Positions 43,310 to 50,519 of a stretch of 64,000 nt of DNA are shown piece by piece (within the stretch, counting starts at the first letter, position 1; every line of letters starts with the position of its first letter). The stretch lies in the NCBI GenBank assembly GCA_016293615.1, contig JAEDDX010000004.1, forward strand, positions 16,636 through 80,635. The letters run 5' to 3'. The DNA is from Acetatifactor sp. Its GTDB lineage: Bacteria; Bacillota; Clostridia; Lachnospirales; Lachnospiraceae. The position numbers and the translations under genes are program-made. The notes under the pieces were generated by a model that was given only the letters and a program-made list of their open reading frames with translations, ran no database searches and had not been told where the DNA came from.

Positions 43310-43338
43310 ATTATACTAAAAGAAGCCTGGGGAAACAA
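43310..43338 (-). promoter_or_regulatory. Promoter of pta-ackA
   Basis: TTGTTT, 17 bases, TATAAT on the minus strand, with start near 43303 and a 75-base leader. Confidence 0.75.
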
Positions 43339-43565
43339 GCAGTAAACTATGTATTTTATTCAGTACATTCCTGCATAATTCGCTTCCCTTTTGCAGATCA
43401 CAGGTACGATTCAGAACAGCCTCCAAAATGCTTGCATTTCGTCAGTCCGGCGTATGCCTGGACGGGGGTGTTCACAGGGAGTTGTGTGCCCAGAGGTGTG
43501 TTCGCGGGGTGAGTGCTCTCGTTGGAGTGTTCACTGGGGAGTGGACTGTTTTCCGGAGTGGGCGG

Positions 43566-44032
43566 TTCGCCTCAATGGGTTGTTTCGCAGGAATGGGCTG
43601 TTCGCCGGAAGTGGCTATTTGCGGCATGGACTATTTCGCCGGAATGGGCTGTTCAGCAGAAATTGGTTCTTTTGCGGAATGGGCTGTTCGCCTCAATGGG
43701 TTGTTTCGCCGGAATGGGCTGTTCAGCAGAAATTGGTTCTTTGTGGAATGGGCTGTTCGCCTCAATGGGTTGTTTCGTCGGAATGGGCTGTTTCGCCGGA
43801 AGTGGCTATTTGCGGCATGGACTATTTCGCCGGAATGGGCTGTTCAGCAGAAATTGGTTCTTTTGCGGAATGGGCTGTTCGCCTCAATGGGTTGTTTCGC
43901 CGGAATGGGCTGTTTCGCCGGAAGTGGCTATTCGCGGCATGGACTATTTCGCCGGAATGGGCTGTTCAGCAGAAATTGGTTCTTTTGTGGAATGGGCTGT
44001 TCGCCTCAATGGGTTGTTTCGTCGGAATGGGC
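43566..44032 (+). repeat. Hierarchical tandem repeat of 16-18-base units
   Basis: About 27 units with the consensus TTCGCCGGAATGGGCTG. Six unit types can be told apart: A (TTCGCCTCAATGGGTTG), B (TTTCGCCGGAATGGGCTG), C (TTCAGCAGAAATTGGTTC), D (TTTTGCGGAATGGGCTG), E (TTCGCCGGAAGTGGCTA), F (TTTGCGGCATGGACTA). Their order is ABEFBCD, ABCD, ABEFBCD, ABEFBCD, AB, a 121-base super-unit repeated about three times. More diverged units run back to about 43455. All three forward frames are open across it, a by-product of mixed unit lengths; there are no ribosome binding sites. No CRISPR-like spacers. Confidence 0.92.
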
Positions 44033-44292
44033 ATATATGCAAGAATGTGTTTATTATGCCCAAAATATATGCTTTTTGTATCGAAAAAAGCTCAAAGCAA
44101 GTCAAATTTTGGGCATATAGAAATAAATAACTCCATTCATGCCCAAAAACATGAAATTTTCTGGGTATATAGATAGAATTCTTTCATATATGCCCAAAAG
44201 CGTTTGTTTTACGCCCATATACACTGTTTTTCATTGTATTCATTCACTTTTCTTGGGCATGGGAGATATATTATTTCTCATATGCCCAAATT
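44028..44292. repeat. Interspersed inverted repeats with the core TATGCCCAAAA
   Basis: At least eight copies of a short core appear in both orientations: GGGCATATATGC near 44030, TATGCCCAAAAT near 44056, TTTTGGGCATAT near 44104, CATGCCCAAAA near 44139, a decayed TGGGTATAT near 44161, ATATGCCCAAAA near 44188, CGCCCATATA near 44212, TTGGGCATG near 44254 and CATATGCCCAAA near 44280. Spacing is about 20-50 bases in AT-rich DNA. Adjacent copies can form hairpins. No gene is seen here. Confidence 0.8.
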
Positions 44293-44400
44293 CATATGAA
44301 GCAACCTATATAACGATTTGCAAGGTCTCGATTGCGAAAAGAAATAATAGAAGGCACCCGGCATCCTGCCCTGACAGATCAAAGCGCTGCCATCATGGTA

Positions 44401-44751
44401 CCGTGCGGCAGGCAGTTGCAGTGTGTTTCGGCAGGCAGTTATCATGTGTTTCTACAGGCAATTGCAGCGCGCTTTGGGCAGGCAATTACAGTGCACTTCA
44501 ACAGGTAATGGCAATGTGTCCCAGCAAATGATTTGCTTGTGTTTCAACAGGCAGTTGCAGTGTGCTTTCAACAGGCTGTTGCAGTACGCTTTCGGCAGGC
44601 TGTTGCAGTACGCTTTCGGCAGGCAGTTACAGTGCACTTCAACAGGTAATGGCAATGTGTCCCAGCAAATGATTTGCTTGTGCTTCAACATGCAGTTGCA
44701 GTGTACCCCGGCAGGCAATTGCAGTGTGTTTCGGCAGGCAGTTGCAGTGCC
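44401..44751 (+). repeat. Tandem repeat of 23-24-base units ahead of tmcAL
   Basis: About 15 units with the consensus TTTCGGCAGGCAGTTGCAGTGTG (shown in parts: TTTCGGCAGGCAG and TTGCAGTGTG). A six-unit block of 141 bases is duplicated: the piece CAACAGGTAATGGCAATG occurs near 44498 and again near 44639. The array ends 34 bases before the tmcAL start codon, so any tmcAL promoter must be in or beyond it. The units contain CAGGCAGTTGCAG but no dyad strong enough for a terminator. The minus strand frame across it is a by-product. Confidence 0.9.
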
Positions 44752-44784
44752 ACCGTTCGATAATACATCCAAAGGAGTATGAAC

Positions 44785-46017
44785 ATGAAAATCAACGGTA
44801 TCATCGCAGAATATCACCCGTTTCACAACGGGCACCGCTATCAGCTTCTCGACGCTAAGGAAGCGCTTGGTGCAGACTATACAGTCGTTCTTATGAGTGG
44901 CAATTTCGTGCAGAGGGGCACGCTGTCCATGTTTGATAAGCACATCAGGACTCAGATGGCTTTGCGGGGCGGGGCGGACCTTGTTCTGGAGCTTCCTGTC
45001 TCTATCAGTACAGGCAGCGCGGAGTATTTTGCCACCGGCGCAGTTACGCTGCTCAACGGGCTGGGCTGTATCGACCATCTCTGCTTCGGAAGCGAGTCGG
45101 GGCAGCTGCATACATTGAGTGAAGCAGTCAATATCCTGACAGAGGAACCGCACGCTTACAGGGAGGCCCTGAGAAAGGAACTATCGCTCGGCGCATCCTT
45201 TCCAAAGGCGCGACAGCTGGCTCTTCTAACCTGCCTGCCGTATTCGGCGAAGTCTTCTTTGCAGGATGGTCCGAACGACATCCTTGCCATGGAGTACCTG
45301 AAAGCATTGAAGCTGACCAAGAGCTCCATGCTACCCTATACAACCGGGCGTAAAGGCAGCGGATATCACGAAACTGACATCTGTGAAGAATTTGCTTCTG
45401 CCACCGGAATCCGGAATTATTTCTCAGGCGGTCAGGCTTCCATGGAGATACCGGCAAACCAGATACCGTCAGAGAGTTTTGCGGTATTGTCCGATTACCT
45501 GAAACAAAACCGTCCTTTGGAGCCGGACGCTGTCTCATCCATGCTGTACTATCAGCTGCGCAGTCTCTCAGAGACCGGTTATACCGATTATCTGGATGTT
45601 TCCGAAGACCTCTCCAACCGCATCAGGAAGCTCCTGCCCTCCTATCAGGGCTTTACACAGTTTTGCGGACTTTTGAAAACAAAGGACCTAACCTATTCCA
45701 GAGTATCCAGAAGCCTCATTCATATTCTGCTGGGCATCAGACAGTATTCCGTGAAAGATGACTCTGCCTTCCCCGGCTATGTCAGAGTGCTCGGTTTTCG
45801 GAAATCAGCCGCGCCCTTGCTCTCCGCCCTCGGCAAACAGTCTTCCGTCACTTTGCTGAGCAAGCCCGCCGACGCCGGGACCGTCTTGTCCGCGAAAGAT
45901 TTCTCCTGTTTTGAAAAGCAGATGTTTGCCGACGCTATCTACGAGCAGCTTCTCAGCGCCGCCTCCGGCCGCCCCCCGCGGAATGAATATACTATCTCTC
46001 CCCGGATCACGGAATAA
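44785..46017 (+). CDS. tmcAL: tRNA(Met) cytidine acetate ligase
   Basis: Makes N4-acetylcytidine at the wobble position of elongator tRNA-Met using acetate and ATP. The 410-residue protein has the nucleotidyltransferase motif IIAEYHPFHNGHRYQL at the start, VVLMSGNFVQRG and a C-terminal half with RSLIHILLGIRQ. ATG 44785 is chosen over 44779 since AAGGAG is then at the right distance. Acetate as substrate fits the acetate-producing pta-ackA operon nearby, though a link is not shown. It stands alone between two repeat-rich gaps. Confidence 0.92.
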   Translation: MKINGIIAEYHPFHNGHRYQLLDAKEALGADYTVVLMSGNFVQRGTLSMFDKHIRTQMALRGGADLVLELPVSISTGSAEYFATGAVTLLNGLGCIDHLCFGSESGQLHTLSEAVNILTEEPHAYREALRKELSLGASFPKARQLALLTCLPYSAKSSLQDGPNDILAMEYLKALKLTKSSMLPYTTGRKGSGYHETDICEEFASATGIRNYFSGGQASMEIPANQIPSESFAVLSDYLKQNRPLEPDAVSSMLYYQLRSLSETGYTDYLDVSEDLSNRIRKLLPSYQGFTQFCGLLKTKDLTYSRVSRSLIHILLGIRQYSVKDDSAFPGYVRVLGFRKSAAPLLSALGKQSSVTLLSKPADAGTVLSAKDFSCFEKQMFADAIYEQLLSAASGRPPRNEYTISPRITE

Positions 46018-46113
46018 CCTGAAAACATAGATTGTCACAAAACACGCATCCTGATAGGAAAATCTGAGCCCGGATTCCCTTTATGAGTTCCAGGCTCATT
46101 TTGTGTCTGAATT

Positions 46114-46376
46114 GTTGTACGAATTACAACATTATCATCTTTTTCATAGGCTTTTCTTGTAATCCGTCGCGTTTGAAACATAAAAAGACCGATACTTCCA
46201 TTGAATTCCTCGGGAAGGCGTTTATTGGTTGTAGAGGGTTACATCAAATGCACGGTTTTTCTCGGGAATTGTTGTATTCTCCGGTTCTAGGAAGTACTGT
46301 CATTGCCTGGTTACATCCTATTGAAGAAAATTCTCATCTTTTGTTGTATCACAGTACAACCAAACAGGCATACAAC
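46114..46376. repeat. Interspersed GTTGTA/TACAAC dyads
   Basis: GTTGTA with TACAAC five or six bases later at 46114-46130 and 46343-46360; partial copies at 46229-46244, 46271 and 46371. They lie in the stretch after tmcAL (46018-47318) that has no convincing gene. Their meaning is unknown. Confidence 0.6.
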
Positions 46377-46480
46377 CCCAGAATCGCAAAACAGGTTTGT
46401 CTGTAAGGGAGTAAACTACTGATATGAACACAGAAACATAACAATCGTACACCCCCATTCATAAGACTATAGACATCTTC

Positions 46481-46655
46481 CTACGCCATGAGTACTTCTT
46501 CATTGATCCGTAAGTACTCCCTGTTGGATAGTTGCAGAAAAACTCTCCGGTTCGGAATATTCATCGCAGCGACAATGTTTTTTGCTCTCACAGCTGCACC
46601 GCCATAGTCATCTCGGGATGATGCAGGCAGACGAGCTCTTCCACCGAAACATAAT
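46481..46655 (-). pseudogene. Possible gene fragment, frameshifted
   Basis: On the minus strand DYVSVEELVCLHHPEMT is followed, in another frame, by GGAAVRAKNIVAAMNIPNR and then RVFLQLSNREYLRINEEVLM before a stop at 46481. The residue use looks coding-like. I do not recognise the family, and the reading depends on one frameshift near 46610. Confidence 0.3.
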
Positions 46656-46830
46656 CATGTGTCCGCTCCTAATCGCTATCATGCCGCTACAAAGAGTTTC
46701 GCTTGCGGAACTTTCGTGTGTATTGCGATCACAAATCTGATGTATTCCAACTCGCGCAAATGTGCGACCTCGCGGAGCGCCTTGTAGTACAGGGGGGGGG
46801 ACAAAGCTTCCTATATTACAAAACGGCTCC

Positions 46831-46905
46831 CACAAAAATGCCTACTGCAAAAAACATCTACCGCAAAAACGCCTACTGCAAAAACATCTACTGCAAAATG
46901 TCCCC
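46831..46905 (+). repeat. Short ACTGCAAAAA-type tandem repeat
   Basis: Five units of 15-16 bases such as CTACTGCAAAAACAT, just after a run of nine Gs at 46792-46800. The homopolymer and the repeat are both likely to vary in length between strains. Confidence 0.7.
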
Positions 46906-47034
46906 TGAAAGAAAAAACCTCGCTTGCGGAACTTTCGCGTCTGGAGAGGTCGCTTTAGAGACATGATTCCTATCGCGCAAGTGCGCATCCTAAGCGAATC
47001 GTTTTGTTTGATAGGAGCATTTTAGAGAAATTTT

Positions 47035-47075
47035 CTATCAAAAATCCCTGCATGCGCAATCACATGCAGGGATTT
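47035..47075 (-). terminator. Hairpin terminator downstream of the UPF0210 gene
   Basis: Arms AAATCCCTGCATG and CATGCAGGGATTT, 13 base pairs, with TTTTT on the minus strand. It is the first terminator for the UPF0210 operon, about 245 bases beyond its stop, so the repeat at 47104-47274 would be transcribed. Confidence 0.8.
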
Positions 47076-47103
47076 CTTACACTATCCTCAATATCTGTTT
47101 CTG

Positions 47104-47274
47104 TTCCTTCATCCGAATTCTTCATATGAGTTCTTCGTACCGAGTTCTTCGTACCGCTTCCTTCTTACAGAGTTCCGCTTACCGTGCTCTTCGTACCGAG
47201 TTCTCCTTACCGAGTCCTTCTTATCGAGTTCTTCGTACCGCGCTCTTCTTACCGAGCTTCTCCTTACAGAGTCC
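47104..47274 (+). repeat. Tandem repeat of 13-15-base units
   Basis: About 12 degenerate units with the consensus TTCTTCGTACCGAG (variants TTCTCCTTACCGAG, TCCTTCTTATCGAG, TTCCGCTTACCGTG). It lies between the UPF0210 stop and its terminator. On the minus strand it reads CTCGGTACGAAGAA. No coding or spacer structure is seen. Confidence 0.85.
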
Positions 47275-47318
47275 TTTGACGAACGCGTCCGTCTGAAAAA
47301 CCCGAGCGATACGGTGCA

Positions 47319-48683
47319 TCAGTTCTTAAAGCTGTGAATCGGAGCGGGGATTCTGCCGCCGCGGTTGATGAATGCATCACAGGAGAAGCCGTTGACAGGC
47401 ATGATGGGGGCGTAGCCAAGCAGGCCGCCGAATTCAACCATCTCGCCGACGCCCTTGCCGATGACAGGGATCACACGGACTGCGGTTGTCTTCTGGTTCA
47501 CCATACCGATTGCCATCTCGTCCGCAATAATACCGGAGATGGTGGTCGCTTTGGTATCGCCGGGAATGGCAATCATATCAAGGCCTACGGAGCATACGCA
47601 GGTCATTGCCTCAAGCTTCTCAAGCGTCAGTGCTCCGGCTTTGACAGCATCGATCATACCCTGATCTTCGCTGACAGGGATAAACGCACCGCTTAAGCCG
47701 CCGACATAGGAGGAAGCCATTACGCCGCCCTTCTTCACCTGGTCGTTTAAGAGTGCAAGAGCTGCAGTGGTTCCGGGCGCGCCGGCATACTCCAGCCCAA
47801 TCTCACAGAGGATATCCGCTACGCTGTCTCCGATTGCGGGAGTCGGTGCCAGTGACAGGTCGACGATACCGAAGGGCACATTCAGTCTTTGGCTTGCTTC
47901 CCTTGCAACGAGCTGACCCACGCGCGTTACCTTGAAGGCAGTCTTCTTAATGGTTTCGCAGAGAACCTCAAAGCTCTCTCCTCTTACCTTCTCCAGTGCG
48001 GTCTTAACAACACCGGGACCGCTGACGCCGACATTGATGATCATATCAGCCTCAGTCACGCCGTGGAAAGCACCTGCCATGAACGGGTTGTCATCGGGTG
48101 CATTGCAGAATACCACAAGCTTTGCACAGCCAAGGGAATCAGCCTCTCTGGTGTACTCGGCGGTTTCTTTAATCATCTCACCCATGAGCTTGACGGCGTC
48201 CATATTGATACCGGTCTTGGTGGAGCCAAGGTTGACAGAGCTGCAGACTCTCTCGGTTCTGGACAGGGCAAGCGGAATGGAACGGATCAGAAGCTCCTCT
48301 GCGGGTGTCATTCCCTTGCTTACCAGCGCGGAATATCCTCCGATGAAATTCACGCCCACTTCATGGGCAACCTTATCCAGTGTGTCTGCAATCGATGCAA
48401 AATCTTCGATCGTCTTACATGCGGCGCTGCCGATCATGGCGATGGGGGTAACCGAAATACGCTTATTTACAATAGGGATACCGATTTCGTGGGAGATCTC
48501 CTCACCGGTCTTTACCAGATCCTTGGCTGCATTGTAGATCTTGTTGTAAATCTTTTCCTTCAACCGTTCCAGGTCGGAATCGATACAGTCGATCAGGCTG
48601 ATACCCAGAGTGATGGTACGAACGTCCAGGTTCTCCTTTTCGACCATCTCATTGGTTTCTCTAACTTCTAACAGATTAATCAT
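47319..48683 (-). CDS. UPF0210 (DUF711) family protein
   Basis: A 454-residue protein of a conserved family structurally related to glycyl-radical enzyme folds but without known activity. Motifs include SISLIDC-like LGISLIDCIDSD, FIGGYSALVSKGMTPAEE, VFCNAPDDNPFMAGAFHG and LSLAPTPAIGDSVADIL. It is 14 bases downstream of an ACT-domain gene; this ACT-UPF0210 pair is conserved in Firmicutes and suggests allosteric or amino acid-related control. Confidence 0.92.
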   Translation of the reverse strand: MINLLEVRETNEMVEKENLDVRTITLGISLIDCIDSDLERLKEKIYNKIYNAAKDLVKTGEEISHEIGIPIVNKRISVTPIAMIGSAACKTIEDFASIADTLDKVAHEVGVNFIGGYSALVSKGMTPAEELLIRSIPLALSRTERVCSSVNLGSTKTGINMDAVKLMGEMIKETAEYTREADSLGCAKLVVFCNAPDDNPFMAGAFHGVTEADMIINVGVSGPGVVKTALEKVRGESFEVLCETIKKTAFKVTRVGQLVAREASQRLNVPFGIVDLSLAPTPAIGDSVADILCEIGLEYAGAPGTTAALALLNDQVKKGGVMASSYVGGLSGAFIPVSEDQGMIDAVKAGALTLEKLEAMTCVCSVGLDMIAIPGDTKATTISGIIADEMAIGMVNQKTTAVRVIPVIGKGVGEMVEFGGLLGYAPIMPVNGFSCDAFINRGGRIPAPIHSFKN

Positions 48684-48697
48684 CTCAGGGCTCCTCC

Positions 48698-48970
48698 TTA
48701 GATACGATGCATCATATCAAAAATCTCTTCCTTCTGGCACTTGATCACGACACCGATCTGCCGTCCGAGCGCCTCCAGATCATTCGCCATATCACCGAAG
48801 GACTTGGTGGCTGCGTTGGTGTCAACAATCATCATCATATTAAAATAGCCCTGTACAATGGTCTGGGAAATATCCAGGATATTGATTCCGTTCTCTGCAA
48901 GATAAGTGCAGACCTTCGCGATAATTCCGACAGTATCTTTCCCGACAACAGTAATAATGGTTTTCTTCAT
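48698..48970 (-). CDS. ACT domain protein (UPF0237)
   Basis: A 90-residue single ACT domain: TVVGKDTVGIIAKVCTYLAE and GINILDISQTIVQGYFNMM match the ligand-binding loops of GcvR-like ACT proteins. It probably binds an amino acid and acts together with the UPF0210 protein encoded next to it. Confidence 0.93.
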   Translation of the reverse strand: MKKTIITVVGKDTVGIIAKVCTYLAENGINILDISQTIVQGYFNMMMIVDTNAATKSFGDMANDLEALGRQIGVVIKCQKEEIFDMMHRI

Positions 48971-49084
48971 GGTAATCTCCGTTTCCGCATAGTATGCATC
49001 AGATATTTTGTAAATTGATATGGCACTGAATAGTTACCATTTAACAACATTTAGTGACAGAATGCAAGGGTAAAAAAGAAATTC

Positions 49085-49882
49085 TTACAGAATCACGGGG
49101 GCAGTCACTTCGCTTCTTTTTGCCACACGAAGTTCAAAGTCTCCCGAATGATACGGGACCTCGCTCATGTTCACTTCCATCCGCACGGATTCGTAGGCAA
49201 GCTCCGGCAGGTTGTTCTCCTTGCTCAGATGTCCCAAAAGGACGGTTTTCAGATTGTCATGCAGGATTCTGCACAACAGCTTTCCGGAATTTTCATTGGA
49301 AAGATGCCCTCTGTCTCCCAGAATTCTCTGCTTCAGATAATAGGGATAAGGTCCTACCTGAAGCATATTCACATCATGGTTGGCCTCAAGCAACAGAGCA
49401 TCCATGCCCTTTAAGCATTCTACCGTATAATCATTGTATACGCCAAGGTCCGTACAGACCGCCACTTTTTTGCTGCCATAGGCAACGCGGTATCCGACCG
49501 GCTGCGCCGCATCATGTGAGATGCGCATCGGGTTGACGACCAGATCCTTCACGGTAAACTTCCGGTCCTCCCCGACCTCATGATACAGGGATTCATCTAC
49601 GCCCTTGGTCCCGGAGCAGTTCTTCATCGCCCGAATCGTTCCTGCGGTCGCATAGATGGGGATTCCGAATTTTCTGGCGAGCACTCCGAGCCCCGCGATA
49701 TGGTCGGCGTGTTCGTGGGTGATCAGGATGGCGTCGATATCTCTGCCCGTCAGCTCCAGTTCGTTTAAGCCCGCTTCCACACGCTTTCCGCTGATGCCGG
49801 CATCGATCAACAGGTGTGTCGCCTCCGAACCGACATAAATACAATTGCCGCTGCTTCCGCTGGCAATACTACATAATCTCAT
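49085..49882 (-). CDS. MBL-fold metallo-hydrolase (YycJ/WalJ type)
   Basis: A 265-residue metallo-beta-lactamase-fold protein with the metal motif ITHEHADHIAGL near residue 55, SHDAAQPVGYRV and HLSNENSGKL. The start MRLCSIASGSSGNCIYVG is typical of YycJ/WalJ, a probable nuclease linked to cell division control. It lies 13 bases after coaE; here there is no walKR next to it, so the symbol is left blank. Confidence 0.88.
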   Translation of the reverse strand: MRLCSIASGSSGNCIYVGSEATHLLIDAGISGKRVEAGLNELELTGRDIDAILITHEHADHIAGLGVLARKFGIPIYATAGTIRAMKNCSGTKGVDESLYHEVGEDRKFTVKDLVVNPMRISHDAAQPVGYRVAYGSKKVAVCTDLGVYNDYTVECLKGMDALLLEANHDVNMLQVGPYPYYLKQRILGDRGHLSNENSGKLLCRILHDNLKTVLLGHLSKENNLPELAYESVRMEVNMSEVPYHSGDFELRVAKRSEVTAPVIL

Positions 49883-49895
49883 AGGTTATTATCCT

Positions 49896-50519
49896 TTAGT
49901 GTTCCGTTTTTGTAAATCCGCTCAGTCTGTCATCAATCCGGCGAAAGCTTTCCGCGAGCTCCCCACTGTTGTCAATGACAAAATCACTGTTGGCTCTGTA
50001 AGCCTCCTCGGAAAGCTGGCTGGCAATGATGCGCCCGACCTTCTCCTCACTGTAGCCTCTTGACTGCATGAGTCTGCTTTTTCTGGTCTCGGCATCGGCA
50101 TAGATGTACCACATCTCGTCCACAAGTTCTCCGTATCCGCACTCGATCAAAAGCGCTGCCTCAACGAAAAACAGCTCGGGCTTGCCCGCCTTCCTGGCTT
50201 CGCTCAGTTTCTCGAGAAGGAACACTCTCACCGCCGGGTGTACCAGAGCGTTTACCTGACGAAGCAGCTCAGGATCCGCGAAAATCTTACGCGCCATGGC
50301 GGACTTATCGATCTCTCCGTCCTCCCCGAGGATGTCTCGCCCCAACAGTTCGCAGAGCGCCTCAAAGCAGGGCGTTGCCTTTTTTTCCACCTCATGCGCC
50401 ACCTCGTCGGCGAGATAAATGACACAGTCATAGTGCGTCCGGATATAGCGCAGAATCTCAGACTTTCCGGCGCCCACGCCTCCGGTGATCCCGATAAAAA
50501 AGGGCTTATTTTGCTTCAT
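49896..50519 (-). CDS. coaE: Dephospho-CoA kinase
   Basis: Last step of coenzyme A synthesis. The 207-residue protein has the P-loop GITGGVGAGKSEIL near the start, YLADEVAHEV and SRGYSEEKVGRIIASQ. ATG 50519 is chosen as GGGAGAGAACTGGT precedes it; the gene then overlaps the end of polA by 14 bases. polA-coaE is a common pair. Confidence 0.95.
   Translation of the reverse strand: MKQNKPFFIGITGGVGAGKSEILRYIRTHYDCVIYLADEVAHEVEKKATPCFEALCELLGRDILGEDGEIDKSAMARKIFADPELLRQVNALVHPAVRVFLLEKLSEARKAGKPELFFVEAALLIECGYGELVDEMWYIYADAETRKSRLMQSRGYSEEKVGRIIASQLSEEAYRANSDFVIDNSGELAESFRRIDDRLSGFTKTEH

Noticed and set aside
43391..44176. Long overlapping open frames of 200-260 codons in all three forward frames
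   Set aside because: They arise from the tandem repeat at 43566-44032, where unit lengths of 16-18 bases rotate one peptide through all frames. No ribosome binding site, and some starts are TTG.
43566..44751. Possible CRISPR arrays
   Set aside because: The units are directly adjacent and degenerate, with no unique spacers, and there are no cas genes in the window.
44452..45153. A 233-codon minus-strand frame across the second repeat and the start of tmcAL
   Set aside because: It is made of repeat-encoded CNCLLKH-like peptides and runs antisense into tmcAL, a clear gene.
46083..46406. A 107-codon plus-strand frame after tmcAL
   Set aside because: No ribosome binding site, no family resemblance, and the stretch is made of GTTGTA/TACAAC dyads.
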